Below, piece after piece: positions 1 through 12,172 of a stretch of 64,000 nucleotides of DNA. The notes below the pieces were generated by a model. The model worked only from the letters and a program-made list of their open reading frames with translations, ran no database searches and was not told where the DNA came from. Source of the stretch: Tamarix chinensis (Eukaryota; Streptophyta; Magnoliopsida; Caryophyllales; Tamaricaceae). The DNA lies in the NCBI GenBank assembly GCA_030549775.1, contig CM060178.1, positions 68,686,896 through 68,750,895 on the forward strand. The letters run 5' to 3'. The position numbers were made by a program, and so were the translations under genes. Position 1 is the first letter of the stretch; the number at the start of each line of letters is the position of its first letter.

Positions 1-2343
1 TAATAAATGTGCATGTTAAGTAATAATTTGTGCTAAGTATGAAAATAGGATTTTATGGTATCAGTAACATATGTTTGGGCATAAAAGTTGATATTACATG
101 GCCTAGGGGTATTATGGTAATTTTAAAGGTGTAATGGTGGTTATCCTAAATAAATATGCATGCTAATTAATAATTGGTACTAAGTGTGAAAATAGGGCTT
201 TGTGATATTAACAACTTATGTGTAAGCATGAATATTAAATTATTATGGTTTAGGGGTATTTTGGTAATTTTATATAAGTAGTATAATAAACATGCATGAT
301 AAGTATTAATTGGTGTTGGATATGAGAATAGGGGTTTATTATCTTATTATCATTTATTTTAGCATGTTTATCAATATTACATGACATAAGAGCATTTTGG
401 TAATTTTACATGTACTAAGATGATTATTCTACTAAACATGCATCCAAAGAAAGCTATGACCATGAGTGAGAAGAGTAGAGGTTGGTCGCTAAGAGTGGAT
501 ATGGGGGTTAATGATGATATGGTTGAGTAGCCTTGTACATTTGGGGAGTTCATGGAGGTATAAGGGATGTGAGGTTACCAAAAGGGTGGAATTAGGATTT
601 CTAGAGAGGCCCAATTTGGGAAGGTCAGTATCATATATGCAAAATGGGGGAGTTAGTCTAAAAAATTTAGGGGATGGATAATATTAGTAATATATACTTG
701 GTTGTAGAAAATTAGGGCTAGATAAGTAGTAGAGAAGGGATTAGGCCTACTAGAAAAAATTAGGATTTTGAGGAGTAACCCTAGAGACCAATTATTATCA
801 TTTATGAGAAATGGGGGAAATAGGCTATAACTCATGAATAGAGGGGTTTCTAATGACAGGTTTTAGTTGTTGGATAAATTGGGGACTCAAAGGATCATTA
901 TGGAGTAAGGGTGTACTAAGCTTAGGAAACTAAGGTCTCCAAAGGGACAAGGTAGGCCTAGGGTGGTAGTAAGGCAAGAGTCATACATGAGTTGTGCATG
1001 GCTGTGTGTGGTATATGAAACAAGTAAGACATTAATCACTAAAGTGAAAGATCACTTGAGTCAAGGTTGGTTGTACCTTATTTACCAGTCCATCGATAAG
1101 AATAGTGGCCATTTGTCCTAGGTTTGTATTGTATTTACCACTATACTAATGAGAATAGTGTCTAGGAGCGTGTTACTTGAGGTTGTATTGTATTTATCGA
1201 TCTGTTGATGGTAATAGTGCCTAAGAGTGTGTTTCCTTGGGGTTATACTTCATTTACCGATCCACCGATGAGAATAGTGGGGTCCCGAACTCAAGTGTAT
1301 TAAAAGAAACTAATTACTTATAGTGGAACACAATGTGGGTTAGGAATTTTTATACTTTATTATCGGTCCAATGGTGATAATAGTAGCTAGGAGCGCTTTA
1401 TCTTAGGGCTGTACCTTGTTACCGATCCACCAATGAGGATAGTAGTCAGGAGTGTTCTACCTTGGGGTTGTACCTTATTAGCCGGTCCACTGGTATAAAT
1501 ATTGGGGTACCTAAACACACTTAGATATAAAATTCATGAGTTGACTAATTACTTCACTAATATCATGATCCTTAATAATGATGAATGAATTGATATGATC
1601 TACTGATGTGCATAGATTCTTGTTGTGATGTTATTGAGAAGTTGTGGGTTGATTAAGTGAGTTGCATCTTTTGCTGAAGATAACTTGGTTTCTAATGATA
1701 CTACAGAGAAAATCGCTTGGATGTTCTAATAGTAAGTTATGTTATTTCTAAGTGAATGATTATTGGTAGGAACATATGACCTTTATGCATGTGGCTATAT
1801 GAATTACTATCATACCTCAATTAATATATGCATAATTTCACATTCAAGTGATTCATGTGATGCACCTGATGTGTTGCATATGGGCCTTACATATTAGTCT
1901 TGTATAATAGGTTACTCAGTACCATTAAACTAAAGAGTTCATTTCTTGGTCCCCTACTTATTCAATGAGCAATTGCCTTTTTAGGTTATCTCACATGCTC
2001 TATTTAAGGATTATTCATTGGAATTGAGAGCATAAGGTTATCCGAGATCCTTTTTGGTACTTATAACAAATATTTCTATATTTTCCCTCACTAACTTTAA
2101 TTTGTAACCAAAGTTAGAGGGATTTATTTTGAGGGTGAATTAACCTCTCTAACTATTATGCTACTATGTTTTATAATTATATTCTTAAAATTTAAGTAAC
2201 GTTTTAGCCTTAGAACTTGGTAGTAGAACAATAAAGGAAACTAATTTGGTATTGAGTGTGGTGGTAGTACCCTGCAATTTACTATCTTTGCTTATAACTT
2301 TTAAAAATAAAAATTTTTGGTAGAAAATTTTGGGGGTATTACA
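1..2343 (-). mobile_element. Family-X long LTR, minus strand, partial
   Basis: Read on the minus strand, the sequence from 2343 begins TGTAATACCCCC and then carries the block typical of this family: a TACCACCACACTCAATACC-like stretch followed about 35 bp later by a CTACCAAGTTCTAAGGCT-like stretch (plus-strand positions about 2205-2275). A motif array typical of the family lies at 1085-1510, and short AATTACC-type repeats lie in the first 450 bp. The other end is beyond the window, so solo LTR and LTR of a longer element cannot be told apart. No coding region is seen. The match to other copies in the window is seen directly; the assignment as an LTR rests on the TG...CA ends and on sister copies with target duplications. 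Confidence 0.75.
1085..1510 (-). repeat. Family-X motif array, seven degenerate copies
   Basis: Seven copies of a unit that on the minus strand reads roughly CACTATTNT then N(4-6) then CCGGTGGATCGG. They lie near 1081, 1134, 1193, 1252, 1360, 1419 and 1479, at about 53-108 bp spacing, mostly 59-60. The same array occurs in every other well-preserved family-X LTR here. Confidence 0.7.
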
Positions 2344-5300
2344 AAATCACACATATGACACGCATATAGGTGCAACTTTTATTATTTCCTCAGCGAAGTT
2401 TTATTATCCCTTATTGTTATGCCATTCTATTCTAGTGTATAAGGGGATAAGTTCAAGTCTTTTCATTTGTTATTTCTCCATTGGAAAATAACCATACATA
2501 CAAGGCACCAAAAACATGGTGTATTAGTCATCAAAAGCAACATATTAAACTTTGAGCCCATTATAACATATTCCCAAAGTATAATGTACCAACCTAGGTT
2601 AGTTTCATTCCCTTAGTTAACACAACATATTACACCTGGAATATATATTTTTTTACATAGTGTAATAGTCATAAAAAATAATAATAGATTTAATAGTGCC
2701 ATATTAAACTTTCTTTTATGAATTCGTAGTTCAAGTTTAGTATAATACCTATTAGAGATTTCATGAGAAATTATATTAGGAGTATATAAATATAGTAAGC
2801 AAAATGCAGATCTTCTTATATTATACCATGAATTAACATCTTGTCTATTTATTATCAATATAAACTAGCCTACTACATATTTTCTTGCCATCATTTAATT
2901 ATGATTTCAAAGTCCAGACTTCAAGAAAGAAAATTGAGGTATGCATAAGTAACAGTACCAACTAAGTTTTAAAAGATATGTAGAAGTACCTATATATAAC
3001 CAACATATATGGTGAAAAATAATTATAATTCAAATAAAAGAAATTAACTCTATAACTGAATAAGTAAATAATAAATGAATGTTAATAGAAAAATAATAAT
3101 TAGTCCATTAAATTTAATACTAATTGTAAATAACAACCAAGACTAATGGAAAATTAATAATGGTTAAAAGGAGAATAAGCATGTAATACACCTCTAGGGT
3201 TGCCGACAATCCCATGGCTTGCACAAGAAAAATTATTTTGATTCTATGATATCCAATGCAAAAAAAAAACTTTAAAAGTTGATATATTACTTTTAGTGAT
3301 TTAAGAACATTAAATGATGTGTTGGAACAATTTAACAATGAATCACCACCAGAAACATTGAACAAGGAGTCTATAAATGCCAAAATTCAAATTTCTAACT
3401 CTACGAATGTTGATAACCCTCCTACGAATGGTGCAAAGGTGGAGGGGATGAGATTGTGAAGCATAAAAATGATTCACTAGTTTTTCTTGATCATAATTTG
3501 AATAAAACTACATCGCCTAACCTATATGACTACATAATTATTAACCCTTCTATTTTGACCATTGAGATAGTCTCATGGGGGATAAAATATGTGTTGATAG
3601 GAATCTAGACCACTACATGAAATTAAAAAATGTTCCTCTATAAAATAAATAAGGAAAGGTGATCATAAATCTAGGATAATGGAAATTTAAAGAGATATAT
3701 CTTAATTGAAACATGCCTTGGTTGGCTATTTGCATGGAGATTCCTTTATAATAAGATTTAAGGGTTTGTTTAACCGCATAGGACCAGTGTTGTAAGGGAT
3801 AAGGTTATTTTCCATGAAGATGTATTCTTCATTTTAAAATTTGTCTCTAAACCTATTATGAAACCATCCTAAACTAATATGGGACCTTTCACATTCATCC
3901 TTTGATTTTGGAAATACAAAGACATAAGATGAACCTCACTAAGAAAGAACTATAGTTGTTCCTTTATCGATAAACAATCCCTCCTTACTAATCAAAACTC
4001 AAATCCTCAATCACCTTCATCATATTTTCAATAATATTATTCCCCTATTTTTTTCGAAATAGAGATAACAGAGCTATAATTAGATCATTTTCAAAATATA
4101 AACTTTACCAAACACATTTTCATCACACCATTATGCTTATTTTTAGTATACCTAAACCAATTACATCCAAGAGATATCTCCCCTAGTGTTAGACAATGGT
4201 AAGGTAATAGCTTGGGATCAGGTGATACAAATGTAAGTTTTTAATTGAAAAGAACATGTCATAAGCTCAAAGGGGTTAAGAAAAAGGAAAAAGAATATCA
4301 TTTGGTAGGTAATTTGGCTAATGTAGCTATGAAAAGAAAGCATGTTCCTTAGTTGTGCTAATGAATGCTTAAGTCGCATGTGGCCTTGAAAAGAAATAAT
4401 GCAGGTTCTAGTCTCACAGATGGGAAGAGAATATACACAAATAGAAAACTAAGAAAATGTATAAGATTAACAATTTATAAGGCTTAATATCTCACTACTT
4501 CTAATGCTACCAACTCTATTTTCTATGTATTATTACAGATAAGCAAATAAAAAAAGTTGAGCTACTATAGTGATAGAATAATAAGTGATTTGAAAGTCTA
4601 TCAATTTAAAAGTCCATGCTTACTAACAATTTAAAGGTTTTTTCCTTATTCTCCCTCATAATATATTAGTCTCACTAATGTATTATCAAGCTGTGTAGAG
4701 AATTCTACCATATTTTCATCATTGACCTTTTATTTCCATCATTTTTTAAATAAGAAAAAAAACCCTAAGGAAACACAACAAATGAAAAGAAAAGAAAAAA
4801 ACACACTAAAAACACACAAAAATAAAATCAATTAGAAGGAAACATAGTCCCAAAAGAAAAGAAAACACCACACTATAGAAAGAAAAGCACACTAATAATA
4901 GGAAATGGACACACTAAGGATAAAAGAAACAAAAAGAATATAATATATGGAAATGCATCATAAATGACAATGGAAAGCTAACATAGGAAGGTAGTTGTGC
5001 AATTGGGCATGTGTATAGGGGTGTTGTTGTGTATATAGGAGTAGATGGGCGTGCAGGTGCTGATGTGGTAGTGCAATGGTTTTCTTAGGTATGTAAGTTT
5101 ATATGGTGTGCAGTTAGTGCTATGGTGGTGTTGTTGGGTGTGCTAGTGTAGATGGTGTGTAATGGTGCTACACTGGTGTTGTAGGACATGTAGGTGTAAA
5201 TGGGCATATAGTAGATTTATGGAAGGGAAGGAGAATTGGCATGAGAGTGCATAGTGGGTATAGTTTAATCCACGCTCATTCCATCCTCTCAATTTAATAT

Positions 5301-5559
5301 TGGCACAAGCGTGTGTATTGGGAAAAAGCTAAGTCGTGCATGTTTCTTCCTCTCAACTTTTTGGCTCAAACTGCTTCCATGAAAGGTATGGTTATATCTT
5401 TATCAGTGTAAAGGTTATTTCCTCTTCTCTTCTTCTCTTTTTTTAGATCTACTTCTTCCTATTCTATAATCCATCTTCATATTATTCTTTTATAAAAATC
5501 TCATCCATAATACTAATGCCTGCTAATGTGTTAAAAAATAATAATTAACAATAAAAAAT
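2344..5559. other. No intact gene; probable 3' region of the Athila-type element
   Basis: There is no open frame with a recognisable domain. Positions 3240-3620 read as a short decayed coding-like stretch on the plus strand with stops; I do not recognise it. Positions 4735-4930 are A-rich. Positions 4980-5220 are G/T-rich with loosely repeated GTGTAGATGG-like words. By position this would be the region downstream of pol in the minus-strand Athila-type element to the right, but that is inference. Confidence 0.4.
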
Positions 5560-5654
5560 CATACAAATACTTGAATTACCTCTCAAGAAGTGCTCTTTAT
5601 TATTATTATTATTATGAGGTTGACCCCTTAATATCAACCAATGCCAGTTTTAAG
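5560..5654 (-). other. Athila post-pol spacer remnant
   Basis: On the minus strand this stretch contains a word close to GCACTTCTTGAGAGGTAAT. It resembles the GCGCTTCTTGGGAGGCAAC motif that commonly follows the pol stop codon in Athila/Tat elements (recalled, not searched). A TTATTATTATTATT run lies at 5599-5614. If correct, RT, RNase H and integrase of the Athila element are missing between here and the protease at 8.2 kb. Confidence 0.4.
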
Positions 5655-5659
5655 ATAAA
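5655..5659. repeat. Target-site duplication ATAAA, left
   Basis: ATAAA immediately before the TGTAATACCCC end of the palindromic unit; identical to 8223-8227 on the other side. Confidence 0.8.
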
Positions 5660-6073
5660 TGTAATACCCCAAAATTTACAACTGAAAAATTTTGTTTTAA
5701 TAAAATAATTAGCGGAAGTGAAATAACAAAAAGTAAATTATGGGGATATTACTACTATCGTTAGTACCAGACCGGTTCACTTCTACCATTCTAGTACCAA
5801 GTGCTAAGGCTGATTGAGATAGATACCAAACAAAAGTTGATAATTAAAATGAGCATTCACAAAAGAAATGAGTTTTTAACCATACATAAAATCAAAGTGC
5901 GATATCCAAAAGAGGTACAACCTAAAGTACGGTTTTCAAGTTCCAAACGACATAAAGCATCATATAACAGAATAAAACTAGATATAACGATACAGGGGAG
6001 ACAAAATGAAACATAGACTCTAGCCATGTCACTCTCAACCCCTAGACTAGGTCCAAGCTCAACTCTCAGCCCT
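5660..6073 (+). repeat. Left arm of long terminal inverted repeat
   Basis: Pairs with 7807-8222 read on the opposite strand. Similarity is continuous from TGTAATACCC to the word CTCAACTCTCAGCCC, with scattered substitutions and few gaps. Confidence 0.9.
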
Positions 6074-6389
6074 GCTTGATGCCTCGTAAGCGTCGTATTT
6101 ATCAAAGACGTCGTCCTCTACCTGCACAAACTCAGACAGTTCTTCTGCTCGTGGGAATGAGTAGCACCCATGAAATGGGTGATCAGTACGCTACGTACTA
6201 AGTAAGGTTCGGATAACTTACAAAGGACAACATACGAAAATATACAACATAGCATACATGGCATAATCACATAGACATCATGCAGTAACATAGATAAAGA
6301 AGACCAGCTATGGTCCGGATAACTTATTCTTTAGATCTCTGATAAATATAGTCGATTCACATCATATTCTTTATCAATCCATGAGAGTG

Positions 6390-6700
6390 CGGGAAACCCA
6401 CTATTATTCATCAATGGACCAGTCATGCAGGGCAAAATTCTCCTAGCCACTATTATTCGCCGGTGGACCGGTCTGGCCCCGACTCACATGGTGTTCCTTT
6501 GTAAGTACTTCGTGTCTTTCCCTTGTCTTATCATCATTATGTTTGGTTTTTTGAGAACAAAAACCCCCACTATTATAGCCGGTGCAACGGTCATGCAAAG
6601 CAAAATGCACCTGGCCATTATTATTCACCAGTGGACCGGTCATGCAGGGCACCCTGGCTCCTGGCCACTATTATTCGCCGGTGGACCGGTCTAGGCCCGT
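6390..6700 (+). repeat. Family-X motif array, five copies
   Basis: Copies near 6391, 6447, 6564, 6613 and 6663, each with CACTATTAT or CATTATTAT followed by a CCGGTGGACCGGT-like core. The cores at about 6460 and 6676 are near-perfect short inverted repeats, CCGGT-GG-ACCGG. Confidence 0.85.
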
Positions 6701-7754
6701 CTCAACAATCTTTCTCTTTAAATGATTAGTGACTTATTCGATAATTTTTCATCCTTGACATGCATGCCTCCAACCTTCTACTTTTATCCTCCTAAGAGGG
6801 CCCGTCCCATATCTTGAGACTCTGGCACCTCCTAACAGCCCCAACATCCCTTCCTTATTCCACTCCTCACTCTAGAAGCCCAATTCCGAGGTTTGTGGGT
6901 CAAGGCCCACTATCTCAAACCACTAAGCCCATTCATAGTCCTACCTAGGGTTTTCTCTAGAAACCCTAATTTGGGCCTACGTGGCCCATCCTCCTCTGCC
7001 TCATACATCTTAAACTATTTAACACTCACATGTCACGACCCTTAGATTCAACCCTTAATACATACCTCACTCACCCTCATTTATTTTTATTATTTTCCTT
7101 CTTTCTTTTCCCACCTTCTCAACTTAGGGTTTCCTCCCAAACCCTAGCTCGGTTTCCTATGCACCCTTATACTATCCTACATACTATTTTTTACCTGAAG
7201 CCTCCAGTCATCCAAACGACACTTCTATTACCTTCCTCATGCCCCAAGGCAATGTTCTATACGTAAGGATTGCCCTCATGCGGACTCCAACCACCCCATG
7301 CAAAACCCTCGATATTTTTCTTGCAAAACCCTAAAATTCCCATGCAAACCCTAGTTCCTCCCTGGAAACCCCTAGATTCTCCCACTCTTTCATTTTATTT
7401 AAGCCCCCCTTTAATCACCACTTATGGATTATTTAGGTCATTCTTACCTACGTTAGCCAACTTACTTCCCCTTGGTTATCTTATTTTTCCATTTTTCTTT
7501 TTCATGCCTCCATCCCACATCACTACATTAAATACCCTAGCATGCATATCTTAAGGAGCCACATCACATCACGTTACAACTTACAGCATATCCATATTAG
7601 CACATACCAGAAGAGAGCACATAAACATATCTCTGTTCTAAGCTGCTCTACATGTAAAAAATTTAAGATAATAGCATATAGTACATGACATATAATTATA
7701 CGGGACATCTAAGGCATGTAATACACATAGCACACATGCGGCCTTAGCTACACC

Positions 7755-7806
7755 CTTACCTAAAACGTCGTCGGGCTTGGAGCACGCTCCTACGCCTCCT
7801 TAGGGT
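7755..7806 (+). promoter_or_regulatory. Conserved LTR block with GGAGC/GCTCC dyad
   Basis: CCTTACCTAAAACG followed by CTTGGAGCACGCTCCTACGC. It is nearly unchanged at 26505-26550 and 53860-53910 in other family-X LTRs. The dyad GGAGC-AC-GCTCC could form a hairpin or bind a dimer; function is unknown. In this copy the inverted arm starts directly after it. Confidence 0.5.
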
Positions 7807-8222
7807 TGGGGCTGAGAGTTGAGCTTGGACCTAGCCTAGGGGGTCGAGAGTGACATGGCTGGAGTCTATCTTTCATTTTGTCTCCCTTGTATCGTTATAT
7901 TTAGTTTTATTATGTTGTATGATGCTTTATGTTGTTTGGAGCTTTAAAACTATACTTTGGGTTCTACCTCTTTTGGATATCGCACTCCGATTTTCTGTAT
8001 GGTTAACAACTCATTTCTTTTGTGAATGCTCATTTTGATTATCAATGTGTGTTTTATATCTATCCCAATCAGTCTTAGCACTTGGTACTGGAACGATAGA
8101 AGTGAACTGGTCAGGTACTAGGTGTGGCGGTAATATCCCCATAAATTACTTTTTGTCATTTTTCTTCTGCTAATTATTTCAATAAAACAAAAATTTTCAA
8201 TTGTAAATTTTAGGGTATTACA
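7807..8222 (-). repeat. Right arm of long terminal inverted repeat
   Basis: Inverted copy of the LTR start at 5660-6073. It supplies the CA terminus needed to pair with the TG at 5660. Confidence 0.9.
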
Positions 8223-8227
8223 ATAAA
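8223..8227. repeat. Target-site duplication ATAAA, right
   Basis: ATAAA directly after the terminal ATTACA at 8222; matches 5655-5659. Confidence 0.8.
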
Positions 8228-8800
8228 TACCTTTTTATCGAAGGATATGCTTACAAATCCTTTTCCACCTTTGTTTTTCTCAACATTCATCTTTGATAAA
8301 TGTGTATCCTTTACTATTAAGTGAATTATTCTTCAAATAATTAGCATTGGATAAATTAAACTCAACTTTCTCATCTTATATGTTCAAAGGTAGGATTTTC
8401 TTTTTAACGTAAATTAATGCATTAGTAGTAAATAAGAAATTTCTTCCAAGAATGATTGGGATTTTATCATCTTCATTAATCTCTAAAATAAAAAAGTCAT
8501 CAGGTATATAAATCTTACCAATATTAATAGATATATCTTATAATATACCTATCAAATATTTCATTGATTGATCATTGAACTGAAGGTAGATAGTAGTGGG
8601 ATTCAAATATTCTATTTAAATTTTTTTACGTATCAATATAGGCATCAAACTTACACTAGCACCACAATCACAAAGAGCATGATTAATTAAAACATCACCA
8701 TTTGTGTAAGGGATATAGAATGATCCAGTTCCTTAAGCTTAAGAGTTAATTTATTTTGAAATATGTCACTACACTCTTGAGTTATGGCTATGATTTCACA
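8228..8800 (-). pseudogene. Athila-type Ty3/gypsy protease remnant
   Basis: On the minus strand, about 8690-8640 reads LCDCGASVSLMP. This is the retropepsin active-site region of Athila/Tat polyproteins, where the family usually has D-x-GAS. Downstream, to about 8380, it continues with recognisable words such as QFNDQSMKYLIGI, IPDDFF and IPIILGRNFL, the conserved flap and strand region of this protease type. One in-frame stop interrupts the stretch between ILxD and the flap. The polyprotein would cleave Gag-Pol in the virus-like particle. The RT that should follow is absent; the palindromic LTR sits at that point. The reading was done by eye; the family is clear, activity is not possible. Confidence 0.75.
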
Positions 8801-9960
8801 CTTCTCTAAATTTTTCTAATTAGACATGATCTCTTTTAAGACCTTGGCATAAGAGGGTATTTGAGAGATGTATTCTACAAATGGGATGCTAATGTGTAAT
8901 TTTTTCAAGATCTCTAAAAATTTCCAAATTTCTTTCCCAATCTAACCTTTACTAACCTTTGAGGATAAGGCATATGAGGCTTATATGGTGGTGGAGGCCT
9001 ATATTTATCAACCTTAAGTTCCTCTAACTCTTTTCCACTTATAAGTGTGATAGCATTGATGGATTCCTTTAAGCTAGTCTCTAGTTATCTAGGAAGCATC
9101 CCTAAAAGTCTGGAAGAATAGTAAAATTGTTAGGTTACTTGAGTGAATTGATTCTCTAAAATTTTGTTAAGGGTACCTAAAGAATCATCCTTAGAGGCTA
9201 GGTTTTTGATAACATCACTCCTTATTTTATTCTGATCTTGAACTCTTTAATCTTCTTTCTTTATCAGGTAACATAGTTATCCATCATGATACCCAAATTA
9301 AACTATTGAATAGTGGAGTAAATCATCTTAGGGGCTTGAAAATTATGAGGTATAAAATTGGATTGAGGTGCAAAATTTTGGGGTAAATTTTTTTAAAGAG
9401 AAATTAGGATAATTTCTCCACCCTGATTCATAAGTGTTGAAAATGATCCCTATTCTGATTGAATTATTAACATAAATAAAGGTGCATTGGGAGAAGGGGA
9501 TTTCTAACTTAACATTCCATAGTAGAATATCCCACCATAGCATATATTTCACAATTAGAATAATTAGATGCAATGGAATTCATGATCATTTTATCAAAAT
9601 TTTGAAATAATGCATCTACTAAGTTATGAAGTCTAATGTATCTACATCATACCTCCCACTTGTTTTGGATAAAGAGTGATCATTGGACCATTGAAAGTTA
9701 TTTTATGCCATGTCCTCAATGTTCTAATGATCATTAGTGCTCCTCTAGATGCAACGTTAATGGTCACTCTAATGTTGTAGAGGAGACCATTATTGAAGGC
9801 GTTGACTTTGAGAAAATAATCAAAATCATGTGGTGTGGGCAGATTTTCAACAAGTTGTGTACCTCTCCCAAGCATAGTACAATGACTCCCTATACATTTT
9901 TAGTAAAGCTTGTTATTTGACTCCTCAACTAAGAAGTTTTTCTTGTGGGAAAGTACCTAG
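8801..9960 (-). pseudogene. Athila-type gag remnant
   Basis: The minus strand around 9875-9642 reads a 77-residue open segment with FLKVNAFNNGLLYNIRVTIN and then VASRGALM. This matches the Athila gag pattern in which an FYNGL word is followed by a short helical segment and a GGAL/GALM word. Further downstream the frame is broken repeatedly, with only short open segments, one at 9573-9343. Gag would form the particle. It lies in the correct order after the minus-strand LTR and primer-binding site and before the protease, so it is one element. It is not intact. Confidence 0.65.
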
Positions 9961-10542
9961 AAAGGGAAAATTGTGAAATTTGATCCATGTGATGATAGAA
10001 CGACATGGAAAAGATTGTATCCATTCCCTTGTTGTGTCCCTTAGTGAGAAGGGAAATAACCTTAATCAGATCGCTTCATCTACCACCCCATTAATTTTTA
10101 ATTTATCACAATACTTGGATGAAGATGTCGAGGCTTGGATCTTTGGTTTGAGTACCACTAAATTGGTTTTCTTAAATAATAGAAAGTAATGAAGGTTTGA
10201 GCTTGCAAATTTTTGTAGCAAGTATTAGCTTTGTAATGCTTGATTGTGTGCTATAAGAGTTTGGTGATGTAAACTCTTTTAAAGATCGATGATTCTCTTG
10301 GTCCATGGTGATATCTTTATTTAAATTTTCCTTTGTCTTTCATATCCAATTTGTGATAGCATATAGATTTCTTTCCTTCTTAGGGTCACAATCTAAGTTT
10401 CCCAAGTTGTAAGGATTTTATCATATACAGGTACCTACATAAGAAAGAAAAGAACAAGGAAAACATTAAAAGAAAAATAAAAATAAAATAAAAAGTCTCT
10501 TATAACCAAATCATGGAAATATTCAATATTAACAAGCCGAAC
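9961..10542 (-). other. Athila leader between primer site and gag
   Basis: No gene seen. By order this is the untranslated leader of the minus-strand Athila-type element. It includes an A-rich run at 10441-10490. Confidence 0.4.
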
Positions 10543-10561
10543 TTTTTGGCAACGATGTTAA
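10543..10561 (-). other. Decayed Athila primer-binding site
   Basis: The plus strand reads TTTTTGGCAACGATGTTAA. Its complement aligns with the tRNA-Asp-type site common in Athila elements (TGGCGCCGTTGCC), with GGCGCC altered at CpG and neighbouring positions. It lies between the LTR (right) and gag (left), the order expected for a minus-strand element. Confidence 0.55.
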
Positions 10562-11698
10562 AAACTTGATGGGACAAAACGTGAGGGAATAACTATCGTT
10601 ATATCACGTCAAGGTCATCTCCATAGAGACTTTTTGTTAATTGCTAAATCTTCACCAATTATGATTATCTAGACAAATGAAATATGGAGAGTAGAAAATG
10701 GCTAACAAAATAAAATCAAATATTAACGCCAATGGTAGTAAAAATATAATCAAAATCCTAATATTAGATTATCATCGTATATATATCTATCTATATATAT
10801 ATATATATATATATAATGAATAAAAAATTTAATTTCCAAACAAATACTTAAATCTGAAAGGGTGAAATAGCCTAAACTAACTAATAACCTCTTTCAAGGT
10901 TTAATGGTTGTATCTTATCCAATTTAATAGCCTATTTTTATAGTACTAAATAAAATTGAATTCATTACATTTTATGCTAAATTCATAAAATCCCCAAGAG
11001 ACTCTAGCCTACTTTCATGGTTCGATTCTCCTATTTAATTATTATATATTCTTTACCTTTTAGTTCCGTGATTAAATATCTATATCTAGTCAAGTCAGCA
11101 ATCAAGAAACTTAAGCATAATTCAAGAACTATCAATTGACTTCATGAATCCAAGTAATCAAAATGGAAATCAAACTAATTTATCATTAATTGATAGTTTA
11201 GACTAGATCCAATCCTAGAAAATAATCTACTCACTCAGAGTTGTTATAAAATGCAAGAAATAACATACTAGGACATGAATAACATTAACATAGTAAATAA
11301 CAAGAAAGGGATATAATACTAGAACTGTAGATTAAGAATGTTGAAATCCATAATCAAAGGTGCATGCATGAAAAAGAAATAAAACTAAAACATATATTAG
11401 AATGAGAAAATCAAAAGTATAAAGATGGGGGTTTTTCCTTGTGGAAAAGGGAGAAAAATAAATGCTAAAACATCCTCCTTCTTGTCCATCGAAAATCTAT
11501 TGAAAAAGTGGAACAAGTTGTGCATTTAATCGTGGAGTAATCACCACTACATGGTCATGTTTGTCTTACATAGTTGAACCATGTAAATTTATTGCTCACA
11601 TCATTGGTGTTACACAATTATGACCGTGCATGAGTAGATCATGAATTATTCTAGCTCTCAATTTTTTTTTGTGCATGGATGTGTCTTGCTAGTAAAAT
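10562..11698 (-). mobile_element. Athila-type LTR, first part
   Basis: Non-coding, AT-rich, directly adjoining the primer-binding site. Words such as CAAGAAACTTAAGC, ACTCACTCAGAGTTG and repeated AACATAGTAAATAACAAG stretches resemble Athila LTRs. It is cut at 11698 by the family-Y element, and similar LTR-like sequence appears to resume at 29848. The other LTR is not identified. Confidence 0.5.
10792..10815. repeat. (TA)n microsatellite
   Basis: Uninterrupted TA dinucleotides, preceded by an imperfect TATATCTATC run from about 10779. Confidence 0.95.
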
Positions 11699-12137
11699 TG
11701 TGATACCCCATCCTAAAATCCTTCAAAATGTGTTTAAAAATATGTTAATATAAAAGAAATTAGTTTTGATTTTGAAAAGGGCTTTAAATTATAATAAAAA
11801 TGTGAATTTTAAGTGTACATATCAACTAGTTTACCTAATTGATTGACCGGTATACTTAGAGATTAAAAATTTTATTCTCAATGAACGAGTCAATTGATTT
11901 GTTAAATAGATCAGCTGATTATCTTATGATTTCATATCTTTTCCTCATTTTGATTTTAATTACTTTCTATTATTTATAAAAACTTATAATTAGAATCTAC
12001 TTTTGCTAATGATCATATTTTGTATCTTTAGAATTATTTTCAAATTATTTAGATTATTCTAAGAATTTATTTAATTAAATTTCCCTAAAAATCTCTTTTT
12101 AATGAATACCTCACCTTCTATCTTCTCCCTCAATTTC

Positions 12138-12172
12138 CTCTCTCTCTCTCTCTATCTCTCTCACTCTCTCTT
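12138..12172. repeat. (TC)n microsatellite
   Basis: CTCTCTCTCTCTC with a few TA interruptions, inside the 5' LTR; absent from the 3' LTR because of the deletion there. Confidence 0.9.

Larger units (their letters stand above)
5660..8222 (+). mobile_element. Palindromic family-X LTR unit
   Basis: A 2563-bp unit starting TGTAATACCCC and ending GGGTATTACA. The first 2.15 kb follow a plus-strand family-X LTR: start block at about 5750-5813, motif array at 6390-6700, CATGCAAACCCTAG-type words at 7290-7380, and the GGAGCACGCTCC block at about 7780. At about 7806 the LTR stops, and the last 416 bp are an inverted copy of its own first 414 bp, roughly 88% alike by eye. Both ends are flanked by ATAAA, so the whole chimera behaves as one integrated unit. 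It carries no coding region. An ordinary LTR would instead continue into the AT-rich and purine-rich 3' half seen in the copies at 19.5, 24.9 and 51.3 kb. Confidence 0.8.

Noticed and set aside
5857..6105. Open frames at the palindrome arm on both strands
   Set aside because: Mirrored in the other arm (7850-8038) but with different stops; the arms are LTR DNA without coding evidence.
9980..10189. A 69-residue plus-strand frame near the Athila gag
   Set aside because: Opposite in direction to the element and not recognisable; likely chance.
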